From NCBI GenBank assembly GCA_016713535.1, contig JADJOY010000001.1, forward strand, positions 166,640 to 230,639: a stretch of DNA of 64,000 nucleotides. Reading direction: 5' to 3'. The stretch comes from JADJOY01 sp016713535 [NCBI: Deltaproteobacteria bacterium] (GTDB lineage: Bacteria; JADJOY01). Shown piece after piece: positions 18,452 to 30,741 of this stretch (its first letter is position 1; the number at the start of each line of letters is the position of its first letter). The notes beneath the pieces are model-generated. The model searched no databases. It was not told the origin of the DNA and worked only from the letters and a program-made list of their open reading frames with translations. A program made the position numbers and the translations under genes.

Positions 18452-20138
18452 CTACGCGTCGAACAGCTCGCTCGCCATCCCGACGGTGAGTCCATCGCTG
18501 GTGAGCAGCCGCTTCACGAGGCCGGCGACCTTGGGCAGCTCGTAGGCGAAGAAGTAGCGGAAGGTGACGAGCTTGCCCTCGTAGAAGCGTGCGTCCGCGG
18601 GGGTGGGGTGGCCGGCGCGCGCGCGCTCCGCGACGACCGCCTGCTCGAGCCACTGCCATCCCACCGCCACCAGCCCGAAGAGCTCGAGATAGAGCGTCGC
18701 GTCGGCGAGGAAGAGCTCGATCTCGCCACGCAGCGCGAAGCTCGTGAGGTGCGCGGTCACCCGCTCGAGCTCGCCGATCGCGCGCTCGAGCTCGTCGGCC
18801 GCTGCCGCGAGCGTGCTCGTGGCGCGGGCGCGCTCGATCGTCGCCCCGACCTCGCCGAGGAAGAGCAGGAACGGGCGTCCGCCCTGCATCACCACCTTGC
18901 GGCCGAGCAGGTCGAGGGCCTGGATGCCGGTGGTGCCCTCGTGAATGGCGTGGATGCGGATGTCGCGGTAGTGCTGCTCGAGCGGGAACTCGGCGCAATA
19001 GCCGTACCCACCCAGGCACTGGAGCCCCTGGCTGACCGCGAGGATGCCCATCTCGGATGGGTACGACTTGGCGATCGGGGTGAGCCAGCAGCATGCGCTT
19101 CACGTCGGCGTGCTCGACGATCGGCAGGGGCGGTGAGGCCGGGTCCCGGTCGGTGGCGCGCCGCCCCTGGGGGCGCTCGCGGGCGTAGTCGAGCGCACGG
19201 TGGTATGCGGCGGATGCGATCGCCGCGGCGGCCATGCCCACGTCGATGCGCGCCTCGTTCATCATCTGGAACATGTACTTGAGGCCGTGGTGGAGCTCGC
19301 CGACGAGCCAGCCACGGCAGTCCCCGCGTTCGCCGAGGGAGAGCTGGGTGATCGGCGCGCCGCGGTAGCCGAGCTTGTGGAACACGCTCGCGATCGCGAC
19401 GTCGTTGTCGACCAGCGCTCCGTCCTCGGCGCGGCGCTTCTTCGGCACCACGAAGAGCGAGATCCCCTTGAGCCCGGGCGGCGCTCCCTCGGTGCGTGCG
19501 AGCAGCAGGTTCACCACGTTGTCCGCCCCGTCGTGGTCGGCGCACGAGATGAAGATCTTCTGGCCGCGGATCCGCCACTCGCCGTTCGGTGCGGCGACCG
19601 CGAGGGTGCGCAGGTCGGCCAGCGAGGAGCCCGCCTGCGGCTCGGTCAGCGCCATCGTGCCCTGCCAATCGCCACTGAACATGCGCGGCACGTAGCGCTC
19701 GACGAGCTCCGCCGATCCGAACGACACGATGAGGTGCGCGGCGCCCGCGGTCAGGGCCGGGTAGACGGAGGCCGAGTAGTTGGCCGCCGCGAAGATCCCG
19801 CGCGCCGCCGCGAGCACGGTGCCCGGGAGCTGCTGGCCGCCGAGCGCGGACGGCGCGTGCGCGGAGATCCAGCCGCCGCGCCCCCACTCCTGCATCACCG
19901 TGCGCACCATGGGGTGGACCTTCACGCGCCCGTCGACGAGCTCGGGCTGCTCGACGTCCATGGACTTGAACGACGGCCACAAGAGATCGGTGGCCATCTG
20001 CTCGGCGGCGTCGAGGACTCCGTCGAAGCTCGCGCGGTCGTGATCGGCGAAGTAAGGGAAGCGGGTCAACGCTTCGAGGTCGAGGACCTCGTGGAGCAGG
20101 AAACGCAGGTTGCGGACATGGATGAACTTCGGCGCCAC
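18452..20138 (-). CDS. Long-type acyl-CoA dehydrogenase with internal deletion and frame break
   Basis: Family hallmarks are present: MALTEPQAGSSLADLRT and RGQKIFISCADHDGADN (FAD/acyl region), GKLGYRGAPITQ-type loop, LQCLGGYGYCAEFPLEQHYRD and the catalytic HEGTTGIQALDLLGRK, plus a helical C-terminal extension. Members of this about 600-residue class (FadE5-like) oxidise acyl-CoA to enoyl-CoA. Near 19083-19092 ADVKRMLLA jumps directly to LTPIAKSYPSEMG in another frame, so about 50 residues usually present between these blocks are missing. GTG start at 20138 behind CCGGAG. An enoyl-CoA hydratase lies upstream on the same strand. Confidence 0.75.
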
Positions 20139-20179
20139 GGCGGTCTCCGGAGGGGGCGGCGAGTGCGTCGCCCGGTTGG

Positions 20180-20938
20180 TCAGCGGCTCGTGCTCGAGGC
20201 TACCTCGGCGATGCACATGGCCTGGTTGCGGTCCTCGAGGCGGATCGTGTCCTCGAGGGTGAGGCCACCCGCGCTCAGGTCGAGCGCCTCCTTGGTGAGG
20301 CGCAGGCCGAGCGGGGACTTGCTGGCCAGGTTCTCGGCCAACGCGCGGGCCTCGGCGAGCAGGCTCTCGGGCTCGACGATCGCCTGAAGGAAGCCGATCC
20401 GCAGCGCCTCGGCCGCGGGGAGCACGTCGCCGGAGAGCAGGTAGCGCGCCGCGTTGCCGGACCCGACGGCGCGCGTGAGCAGCCAGGACGAGCCCATGTC
20501 GGCGCCCCCGAACCCGAGGTTGATGTAGGCGGCCTGGAAGATCGCGGCGGGTGAGCCGAGCCGGATGTCGCACGCCATCGCGATCGAGAAGCCCGCGCCG
20601 ATGGCGGGACCGTGGATCGCGCCGATGATCGGCTGTGGCAGGCGGCGCAGCTTGAGGATCATCTCGGAGAACGTGCGCTGCGCGACGTACGCCTCGCGCG
20701 GAGAGTACGACGCGGCCATGATCGTCGGGTCCTTGATGTCGAGGCCGGCGCTGAAGCCGCGGCCCGCGCCAGTGAGGATCACCACCCGTGTCTCGAGGTC
20801 GCGCATGCGCGCATCGAGCCAGGTGTGGAGCTCGTCGCGCATCGCGAAGTTGATCGCGTTCAGGCTGCGCGGGCGGTTGAGCGTGAGGACACCGACGGCG
20901 CCGTGCTGCTCGTAGAGGAGGGTCTGAGAATCGTTCAT
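20180..20938 (-). CDS. Enoyl-CoA hydratase/isomerase
   Basis: 252 residues of the crotonase fold: LTLNRPRSLNAINFAMRDEL, the oxyanion-hole segment FSAGLDIKD and the GPAIGAGFSIAMACDIRLGSP block. The position usually holding the second catalytic Glu reads GGADMGSSWLLTRAVG, so it could be an isomerase or a hydratase with altered chemistry. It precedes the acyl-CoA dehydrogenase on the same strand by 41 bp, an obvious beta-oxidation pair. Confidence 0.85.
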   Translation of the reverse strand: MNDSQTLLYEQHGAVGVLTLNRPRSLNAINFAMRDELHTWLDARMRDLETRVVILTGAGRGFSAGLDIKDPTIMAASYSPREAYVAQRTFSEMILKLRRLPQPIIGAIHGPAIGAGFSIAMACDIRLGSPAAIFQAAYINLGFGGADMGSSWLLTRAVGSGNAARYLLSGDVLPAAEALRIGFLQAIVEPESLLAEARALAENLASKSPLGLRLTKEALDLSAGGLTLEDTIRLEDRNQAMCIAEVASSTSR

Positions 20939-21236
20939 GGAGCCTCGTTGACGACGGACAGGCCGTGGGCGGCGAGTCGGCTCGCGGCCGCATCGACGGC
21001 CGCTCGTGTGGGTGGGACGACGTCGGCACAAGGATAGAGCGTTCCGTGCAGAGCGTGCTTGGCGGCGGCCATGCCAGGCGTGCGCTCCGACGTCGCGGCC
21101 GCCCGCTCGCGGGCAGTCGAGGTCGCGACCCGGAATCGACCCTACGGGCCGCACATCGGCTGGACCGTGACGGCCATCACACCGGGATGCGAGCACCGCG
21201 CCTATCGTCGGCATCGACTCGCACCGGGAGGGAACC

Positions 21237-22019
21237 ATGGCGTTTCACGGCAAGCTCGCGCTCGTCACGGGCGCGGCGAGTGGCATGGGGCAGCTCTCGG
21301 CGTGGCGGCTCGCCGACGCGGGCGCGACGGTGGCGGCGGTCGACGTGAACGAGGAGGGGCTGGCGCGCACCGTCGCCGGGCGCGCGAACGTGCGCGCGTA
21401 TCGCTGCGACCTGGCGCACCTCGAGGACGTGCGCGCGACGGTGGAGCGCATTCGCGCCGAACTCGGTGTGATCGACCGCGTCACCCACGCGGCCGCGATC
21501 ATGCCCGCGTCGCCGCTGCTCGCGATGCCGATCGAGAAGATCGAGCAAGTGATGCGGGTCAACTACGACGGCACGCTCCACATCGCGCTCACGACCTTGC
21601 CCGAGATGGTGGCGCGCCGAGCGGGGGACCTGATCCTCTACGGCTCGCTCGCGGGCGAGGTCCCCACGCCTCACCTGGGTGCCTACAACGCGAGCAAGGC
21701 GGCGGTGAATCGGTTCGCCGAGGTGCTGATCCACGAGAGTCGGGGAAGTGGTGTGCGCATCCTGCTGGTGTGCCCGCCAATGGTGGACACGCCCCTCCTC
21801 GAGCAGGCGCAGCAAGGGTCGAACCCGCGCTCGATCCAGATCGGCATCGAGCAGGGGAGGCTCGCGAAGCCGGACGTGATCGTGACGCTCGCGGAGGAAG
21901 CGATCGAGCGCGGTGACGAGATCGTGTTTCCGACCCGCGAGGCCTCTGTGCTCCACGCCCTCCGGCGCTTCGCGCCCAGGCTCTTGTGGAAGCTGATCGA
22001 GAAGGCCGAGGCGTCCTGA
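21237..22019 (+). CDS. Short-chain dehydrogenase/reductase
   Basis: 260 residues: MAFHGKLALVTGAASGMGQ (TGAASGMG), THAAAIMP in place of NNAG, LILYGSLAGEVPTPHLG with Ser, and YNASK. Substrate unknown; the surrounding acyl-CoA and sterol-type genes make a lipid alcohol or ketone likely. gggaggg sits 6-12 nt before the ATG. Confidence 0.85.
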   Translation: MAFHGKLALVTGAASGMGQLSAWRLADAGATVAAVDVNEEGLARTVAGRANVRAYRCDLAHLEDVRATVERIRAELGVIDRVTHAAAIMPASPLLAMPIEKIEQVMRVNYDGTLHIALTTLPEMVARRAGDLILYGSLAGEVPTPHLGAYNASKAAVNRFAEVLIHESRGSGVRILLVCPPMVDTPLLEQAQQGSNPRSIQIGIEQGRLAKPDVIVTLAEEAIERGDEIVFPTREASVLHALRRFAPRLLWKLIEKAEAS

Positions 22020-22140
22020 TCGCCCTCCCGCGGCGAGCGTGAGGTCCGCCTGCCCGGCGCGAGCGCTCGGAGACCGTGAGTGTTTCCAAATGGGCCACCA
22101 CGATTTGGATCGCCCTTGCGCCGAACGGGCTGGAGGGCAC

Positions 22141-22155
22141 GGGGCCTTTGGCCCC
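22141..22155. terminator. Compact GC hairpin
   Basis: GGGGCC and GGCCCC pair around a TTT loop between the convergent SDR genes. A terminator is plausible from its position, but no T-tract follows. Confidence 0.35.
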
Positions 22156-22249
22156 TGCTTCGTCGCCGCCGAAGCCGATGGGACGCCGAGACCGGTCGCT
22201 ACGAATCGTGACGTTGCATACAGACCGCTCGTGGAAGCTGCGTGCAGCC

Positions 22250-22277
22250 GGCGACGAGGGATGGAACCCCCGTCGCC
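22250..22277. repeat. Dispersed palindromic repeat, copy 1
   Basis: GGCGACGAGGG pairs with CCCCCGTCGCC around ATGGAA. It shares loop and arms with 63739-63764 and, less closely, with 49806-49829, so it looks like a REP-type intergenic element. Confidence 0.5.
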
Positions 22278-22351
22278 ACGGGGTGCGGCGTAGTGTGGGA
22301 GGCACCGTCCCCTCGCGAGGCTTCGTTCGCGCCCGAGTCCTTCACCGCCTC

Positions 22352-25753
<3,402 letters not shown>

Positions 25754-25808
25754 GGATGGCTCCAGAGGGGGATCCGTCTCGCGGCCCGGCCGCCGCGGGC
25801 GGGTACCG

Positions 25809-26234
25809 CTAGGCGGCCTCGCTGGGCAGCACCAGCCCGACCTTGGCGGTCACGTGGTTGCCCCACGAGTTCTTGCCGATGACCTCGACCTCGAGCGAGC
25901 CGTCGTCGCTCTTGCTCGCGACCACTCCGGTCAGGCGCATGGTGTCGCCGGGCAGATTGGGCGCGCCGAGCTTGATCGAGACGCGCGTCAGGCGCGCATC
26001 GGGGCCCGCCCAGTCCGTGACGTAACGGCCCACCAGTCCGTTGGTGGTGAGGATGTTCATGAACACGTCGTTCAGGCCTTGGCGCCGTGCCGCGGACTTG
26101 TCGTGGTGGACCGGCGTGAAGTCGTGGGAGGCGAGCGCGCCCGCCACGATCAGCGTGGTGGTGACCTCGATCGCGAGCTCGGGTAGCGCGTCACCGACCG
26201 CGACCGCGCCGAGTCGCGGGAAAGCCGTGCTCAT
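25809..26234 (-). CDS. chsH1: MaoC-family hydratase, ChsH1-like
   Basis: 141 residues, a single hot-dog domain with the hydratase motif ASHDFTPVHHDKSAARRQG (Asp/His dyad) and NILTTNGLVGRYVTDW. In the mycobacterial pathway ChsH1 pairs with the MaoC-like half of ChsH2 to hydrate the 3-carbon side-chain enoyl-CoA. Its ATG overlaps the stop of the acyl-CoA dehydrogenase by 4 bp (26231-26234), implying coupled translation. Confidence 0.85.
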   Translation of the reverse strand: MSTAFPRLGAVAVGDALPELAIEVTTTLIVAGALASHDFTPVHHDKSAARRQGLNDVFMNILTTNGLVGRYVTDWAGPDARLTRVSIKLGAPNLPGDTMRLTGVVASKSDDGSLEVEVIGKNSWGNHVTAKVGLVLPSEAA

Positions 26235-27382
26235 GGCCACACCTCCGGGCCTCGTTCGACCATGTCGCGTCCGAGGCGCTCGAGCTGCTCGTGCGCTCCG
26301 CCGAGGCTCAGCTCGAGCGCCTTCGACCACAGGAAGTAGCGATGGATCGGGTAGTCGAGGTCGGCTCCGATCCCGCCGTGGAGGTGCTGCGCTGCGCTGG
26401 TCACGCGCGCCCCACCCTCGGCGGCCCAGAACTTGGCGACCGCGACCTCACGTGTCGCCCGCCCGTTGCGCGCCAGACGCGAGATCGCCTGCCAGGTGGT
26501 CCAGCGGATGCACTCGACGTCGATGAAGCAGTCGGCGGCGCGGTGGCTGACCGCCTGGAACGAGCCGATCGGAACGCCGAACTGGCGGCGCTCGCGTACG
26601 TAGTCCCGGGTCAGCTCGAGGGCGCGCTCGCAGACGCCGAGGTGGACCGCGCAGGTGGCGGCGAGCGCGAGCTCGTGGAGCCAGCCCGCGGCGTCGGCGG
26701 CCGGCGCGAGGGACTCGACGAGCGCCGCGCTCCCGTCCACGCGCACCCCGGCCAGATGGACGTCGGCGTGCAGCTCGCCGCTCGAGGTGCGCTGGCTGCG
26801 CGCGACCAGCGCCGGGTGGCTGGCCGGTACGACGAAGAGCGCGACACCGTCGTCGGTGGTGGCTGGGACCAGCACGTGCTCGGCCGCGGTGAACGCGGGT
26901 ACGCCACGCTTGGCGCCGTCGAGGATCCACGACTCGCCTTCGCGCCGCGCCCGGGTCGCCGGCCTCGCGGGATCCCGCGAGGCCGCATCGACGAGGGCGG
27001 CCGTGACGATCGACGCGCCGGTCGCGAGGGGACCGAGGAGGAGGGCGCGCTGGGTCGCGTCCCCGAAGCGCGCGATCGCGGGAGCCGCGATCGCGAGCGC
27101 CGGCAACACGGGCACGGGCGCCACCGCGCGGCCGACCTCGATCGCGAGCAGCGCGAGCTCCTCGAGGCCACCGTTCGAGCCCCCGTTGGCCTCCGGCACG
27201 CCGACGCCGAGCAGCCCGGCCTCGGCGAGGGTGCTCCACAGCGCCCGATCCATCGCCACGTCGCTGGCGAGGGCGGCGCGGATCCGCGCGGGCGTCGCCT
27301 CGCGCTCGAGGATCTGGCGCGCCAGGGACTGGAGCGATTGCTGGTCGTCGGTGAGCGTGTAGTCCACGTCAGCCCCCGGCAC
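26231..27382 (-). CDS. Acyl-CoA dehydrogenase, ChsE-like partner subunit
   Basis: 383 residues. The N-terminal helical domain (YTLTDDQQSLQSLARQILERE) and C-terminal ARVTSAAQHLHGGIGADLDYPIHRYFLWSKALEL are clear, but the middle lacks the usual TEPxxGSD flavin loop, and neither the YEGT nor the LxxER catalytic Glu is evident. This is what the non-catalytic partner in heterotetrameric alpha2beta2 sterol acyl-CoA dehydrogenases looks like. The start is GTG 27382, overlapping the ChsH2-like stop; GTG 27367 is an alternative. Confidence 0.8.
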   Translation of the reverse strand: MPGADVDYTLTDDQQSLQSLARQILEREATPARIRAALASDVAMDRALWSTLAEAGLLGVGVPEANGGSNGGLEELALLAIEVGRAVAPVPVLPALAIAAPAIARFGDATQRALLLGPLATGASIVTAALVDAASRDPARPATRARREGESWILDGAKRGVPAFTAAEHVLVPATTDDGVALFVVPASHPALVARSQRTSSGELHADVHLAGVRVDGSAALVESLAPAADAAGWLHELALAATCAVHLGVCERALELTRDYVRERRQFGVPIGSFQAVSHRAADCFIDVECIRWTTWQAISRLARNGRATREVAVAKFWAAEGGARVTSAAQHLHGGIGADLDYPIHRYFLWSKALELSLGGAHEQLERLGRDMVERGPEVWP

Positions 27383-28352
27383 TCGTCTCGCGGCGGAAGA
27401 GCGGCAGCGCCAGCTCCGGATCGACGTCCTCGATCCTCGCCTCGACGCGCATGCCGATGTGAACGTCGCCTGGTGCGACGCCGACCAGGTTGGAGATCAG
27501 CCGGGTCCCCTCGTCGAGGTCGACCAGCACTACCACGAGCGGGTACTCGTACCCGGGGACCTGGGGATGGTGCATCACCACGAAGCTGTAGACGCTGCCG
27601 CGGCCTCCGGAGGCGAGGGTGTCCCACTGCGTCGACTGGCATGCTCCGCACATCGGGCGCGGCGGATGGCGTAGCTGCCCGCAGCTCTTGCAGCGCTGGA
27701 TGAGAAGCTCGCCGCACCGAAGGCCGTCCCACCACCACGCGTTGTCGTGGCCGAGGGCGGGGCGCAGGCGGCGCGGCTTGGGCGGCGCGGCGCGCTCCCG
27801 CGCCGCAGCGGGCGGCGCGGCGGGCTTGAACTTCAGGACCCGGAACGTCATCCACCCCACCTGCCCCCCGTGCTGGTCGCGGAAGGTGGTGCGGGTGTCG
27901 ATGAAGTAGCCGCTGCCGAGCCCGGTCGCCTTCTCGCCCGAGATCGACTCGATCACCGTGTGGCCTGTGACGCGATCGCCGGGGCGCAGGTAGCGGTCGT
28001 AGGCCTGCTCGCAGTTGGTCGCGACGACGCCGGTGTAGCCTTGGGCGTCGAAGAGCGCGTGCAGCTCGCGCTGGCGGTTCTCGGGGTCGGCCGCGGCCCT
28101 CGACATCGAGATGCCCGGCAGCACCCACGCCTGCAACATCGCCGGCGGAGCGACCAGCCCGCCGTGGGTGCTGGCGCGCGCGGCGTCCTCGTCGAGGTAG
28201 GCGGGGTTGCGGTCGTCGAGCGCGTCGCACCACTGGCGGACCAGGGCGCCGTCCACGGGGTCGCGCCCCACCTCCGGCGGACCCGCCGCGGCGCCCACGT
28301 AGGTCGCGAGGCGGCGCTCGAGCTCCTCGCGCGTTGCTCGGGGGGAAGTCAT
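27369..28352 (-). CDS. chsH2: ChsH2-like bifunctional MaoC-type hydratase / DUF35 OB-fold protein
   Basis: 327 residues in two parts. Residues 1-175 form a FAS1-type MaoC N-terminal hot-dog domain (LVRQWCDALDDRNPAYLDEDAA, PGDRVTGHTVIESISGEKATGLG). Residues about 205-320 form a DUF35 zinc ribbon/OB fold with two Cys pairs (RCKSCGQ, MCGACQS). This two-domain layout is that of mycobacterial ChsH2, whose DUF35 part activates Ltp2. It lies 11 bp after the catalytic acyl-CoA dehydrogenase gene and overlaps the partner subunit gene. Confidence 0.85.
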   Translation of the reverse strand: MTSPRATREELERRLATYVGAAAGPPEVGRDPVDGALVRQWCDALDDRNPAYLDEDAARASTHGGLVAPPAMLQAWVLPGISMSRAAADPENRQRELHALFDAQGYTGVVATNCEQAYDRYLRPGDRVTGHTVIESISGEKATGLGSGYFIDTRTTFRDQHGGQVGWMTFRVLKFKPAAPPAAARERAAPPKPRRLRPALGHDNAWWWDGLRCGELLIQRCKSCGQLRHPPRPMCGACQSTQWDTLASGGRGSVYSFVVMHHPQVPGYEYPLVVVLVDLDEGTRLISNLVGVAPGDVHIGMRVEARIEDVDPELALPLFRRETSAGG

Positions 28353-28362
28353 GGGGCCCTCC

Positions 28363-29542
28363 TCAGCTTCGCGATCGCGGCAGCTCGAGCCCGGACCACG
28401 CTATGAGGTCGCGCTGAACCTCGTTGACGCCGCCGCCGAAGGTGAGCGTGGTGGCGCCGCGGTAGGCCTGCTCGAGCAAGCCGCCGAACAGCGCGCCGCG
28501 CTCGCCCTCGGGGATCAGGCCCGCGGCACCCGTGACCTCGAGCAGCAGCCGGTAGCACTCGGTGAAGAACTCGGTGCCCATCACCTTGAGCGCCGAGGCC
28601 TCGGCCATCCGCGGCACGCCCGCGGTCATCGACCAAGCCGAGCGCCAGTTGAGCAGCTTGAGCGCCTCGAGCTTCGCGTAGACGCGCCAGCGCGAGCTCG
28701 ACCCAGGGCTGCGACGCGATCGGCCGGCCGTCCGGGCCCGCCGTGACGCGCGCCCAGCGCCACACCTCGTCGAGCAAGCGATCGGCGAGCCCGGGCGCCG
28801 CGAGCGTGATGCGCTCGTGGTTGAGCTGCGCCGTGATGAGCTGCCAGCCCCCGTTCTCGGGGCCGACCCGGCTCGCCACCGGCACTCGCACCTCGTCGAA
28901 GAACGTGGTGTTGGTGCGCTCGCCGCCGAGGGTGTACGTGGGGGTGACCGAGAAGCCGCGGCTCGAGGTCGGCACCAGAAGGATGCTGATGCCCTTGTGT
29001 TTGGGAGCGTCGGGGTCGGTGCGCGCGGCCAGCCACACGTAGTCGGCGTCGTGGGCGTGGGTGGTGAAGACCTTCTGCCCCTGGATCACGTACTCGTCGC
29101 CGTCGCGGCGGGCCTGGGTCTTGAGCGACGCCAGGTCGGTGCCAGCGCCCGGCTCGGTGTAGCCGATCGCGAAGAAGAGGCGTCCGCGAAGGATCTCCGG
29201 GAGCAACGCCGCCTTCTGCTCGGCGCTGCCGTAGCGCATGAGCGTGGGGCCGACGGTGTTCACCGAGATCACCGGCAGCGGCGCCCGCGCGCGGTACGTC
29301 TCGTCCCAGAAGATGAGCTGCTCCATCGCGGTGCGGCCCTGGCCGCCGTATTCGACGGGCCAGCCGATGCCGAGCCAGCCGTCGGCCCCCATCCGGCCCA
29401 CGACCTCGCGGAACACCGGGCCGCCGACCTCGTGCCACTCGGCGTCGAGGGCGGCGCGTAGCTCGGGAGTGAAGAGCGCGCGGTAGTAATCGCGGAGCCT
29501 GATTCGCAGCGCGCGCTGCTCGTCGCTGAGCTCGAAGTCCAC
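28363..29542 (-). CDS. Acyl-CoA dehydrogenase, ChsE-like catalytic subunit (frame interrupted)
   Basis: About 393 residues. Flavin/acyl loops are intact (GYTEPGAGTDLASLKT, IQGQKVFTTHAHDADYVWL). The likely catalytic base is the Glu in QLNHERITLA, as in isovaleryl-CoA and ChsE-type enzymes, because the late motif is FGGGVNEVQRDLIA rather than YEGT. One extra base near 28678-28684 breaks the frame; removing it gives LARYAKLEALKLLNWR. GTG start at 29542. First gene of the seven-gene operon, with a KstR-like palindrome 72 bp upstream. Confidence 0.8.
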
Positions 29543-29613
29543 CAGGGATCCTGACCCGCTCCGAGACTTCGCCCGGCGCGCGGCGCTGGCGCCCCGCGCC
29601 GCGGGACGCACCG

Positions 29614-29629
29614 ATAGAACGTGTTCTAT
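29614..29629. promoter_or_regulatory. KstR-like TetR-family operator, site 1
   Basis: ATAGAACGTGTTCTAT: seven-base arms ATAGAAC and GTTCTAT around a 2-nt centre. The core TAGAACGTGTTCTA fits the published KstR consensus TNNAACNNGTTNNA. It lies 72 bp before the GTG start of the first igr-like gene, a normal repressor position. Confidence 0.7.
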
Positions 29630-29800
29630 TCCATCTTCGTCCGAGTCGCGTCGCCCGATCGTGATCGAGGTCACGCATCCGAGGAAACATTTCGAGTCTC
29701 TCCAGCCGCGCCGCCACCTTCGGGAGAGTGGAGGAGAAAATATTTCGTCGTTGCGTGAGGTTGGTCACGAGAGTCGCTTGCGGGTCTTCGATACCGTTGA

Positions 29801-29816
29801 GTAGAACATGTTCTAC
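29801..29816. promoter_or_regulatory. KstR-like TetR-family operator, site 2
   Basis: GTAGAACATGTTCTAC is a perfect 16-bp palindrome whose core TAGAACATGTTCTA fits TNNAACNNGTTNNA. It is 187 bp from site 1 and about 225 bp before the first plus-strand gene, so it could serve the oxidoreductase side of the divergent region. Confidence 0.7.
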
Positions 29817-30039
29817 TTGCCGCACCGGAGACGAGAAGCACGATGAGCGCGAGGCAGCACCTTACCCGGAGAAGCGGTCCTGCATGGCGCATGGTGGCGC
29901 TGCGGACGTCCCCGGTCCTGCGCGTGGCGCGGTCGCCGCGCAAGAGCAGCTCGGTCCCTCGACACCCGGTTCTATCGCGGGCCGCCGCGCCGTCCGCGGC
30001 GCGCGCGCGTTCCGCCCACGTCCGCGCACGGAGCAACGG

Positions 30040-30381
30040 ATGGCATCGATAGAGAAGGCGCGCGAGTACCTGCGCGAGTCGGACTCGCACGCGCACTACT
30101 CGAGCATCGTGGAGTTCGCGCTCACGTACTTCATCGCCAAGGCGAGGAGCGAGGGAAAGGAAACGTTCGCGCAGGAGCTGGAGCAGGCGAAGGCCGAGTA
30201 TCACGAGCACTTCGCCGAGGCGATCGGCATCACCGAGTACGTGCACGTGGAAACGTTCACGGACGAGGAGCTCGACAACCTCATCGTGCTCCACCAGAAC
30301 CCCGCGCTGAAGAAGGCGCGGACGCTCACGGCGGAGACGATGAACCGGATCCTGCAAAAGTTCTTCGAGGCGTCGGTCTGA
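30040..30381 (+). CDS. Small DUF2059-like protein
   Basis: 113 residues, mostly helical and charged, with no signal peptide. The C-terminal half FTDEELDNLIVLHQNPALKKARTL resembles the DUF2059 pattern (an acidic turn, then ELxxLxxF..xPxxxK). The ATG at 30040 has GGAG 8 nt upstream. It heads the plus-strand array, 57 bp before another small gene. No function can be assigned; a role as an accessory or scaffold to the oxidoreductases is speculation. Confidence 0.6.
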   Translation: MASIEKAREYLRESDSHAHYSSIVEFALTYFIAKARSEGKETFAQELEQAKAEYHEHFAEAIGITEYVHVETFTDEELDNLIVLHQNPALKKARTLTAETMNRILQKFFEASV

Positions 30382-30438
30382 CGGCGCCTGTCGGTCCGCG
30401 CTCGCGGTCGCGCGGCGAACGAGCGAGGTGAAGCGACG

Positions 30439-30687
30439 ATGCTGATGAGATCGACGGGGCTCGGCAAGGCGGAGCTGGTGGCGGAGATGGTGTCGCTCAA
30501 GGCGCAGGGCGACTACCTGATCATGGAGATGCAGACCACCCAACCGGTGCGCTGGAAGATCCGCGGCGCCGTGAGTCGTCAGGACATCCTGATCATCCTG
30601 AAGGCGATGCTCACGATGTCGGTGGTCTCGTTCGTCTTCCGGGTGAGGTCGTGGTTCCGTCCTGCGGTTCATCCCGGGGACTTCTGA
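30439..30687 (+). CDS. Small hypothetical protein, 82 residues
   Basis: MLMRSTGLGKAELVAEMVSL followed by GDYLIMEMQTTQPVRWKIRG and a hydrophobic C-terminal helix (DILIILKAMLTMSVVSFVF) that could sit on or in the membrane. GAGGTGA precedes the ATG. Position between the DUF2059-like gene and the first oxidoreductase, 54 bp upstream of it, argues for co-transcription. Family not recognised. Confidence 0.6.
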   Translation: MLMRSTGLGKAELVAEMVSLKAQGDYLIMEMQTTQPVRWKIRGAVSRQDILIILKAMLTMSVVSFVFRVRSWFRPAVHPGDF

Positions 30688-30741
30688 GGGGTCTCGACCC
30701 CCGTTGCGTGATCGGTTCGAGAGGAACGGAAGGAGCGGCGG

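Larger units (their letters stand above)
22020..22351. other. 332-bp intergenic region between convergent genes with two hairpins
   Basis: No coding frame is credible. It holds a compact hairpin GGGGCC-TTT-GGCCCC (22141-22155) and one member of a dispersed palindromic repeat (22250-22277). Confidence 0.5.
29543..30039. other. 497-bp divergent control region
   Basis: It separates the igr-like operon (minus) from the oxidoreductase array (plus). It is less GC-rich than its surroundings around 29630-29830 and contains two near-identical TAGAAC...GTTCTA palindromes. An open frame from 29728 runs into the DUF2059-like gene, but its N-terminal translation has no family likeness. Confidence 0.6.
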
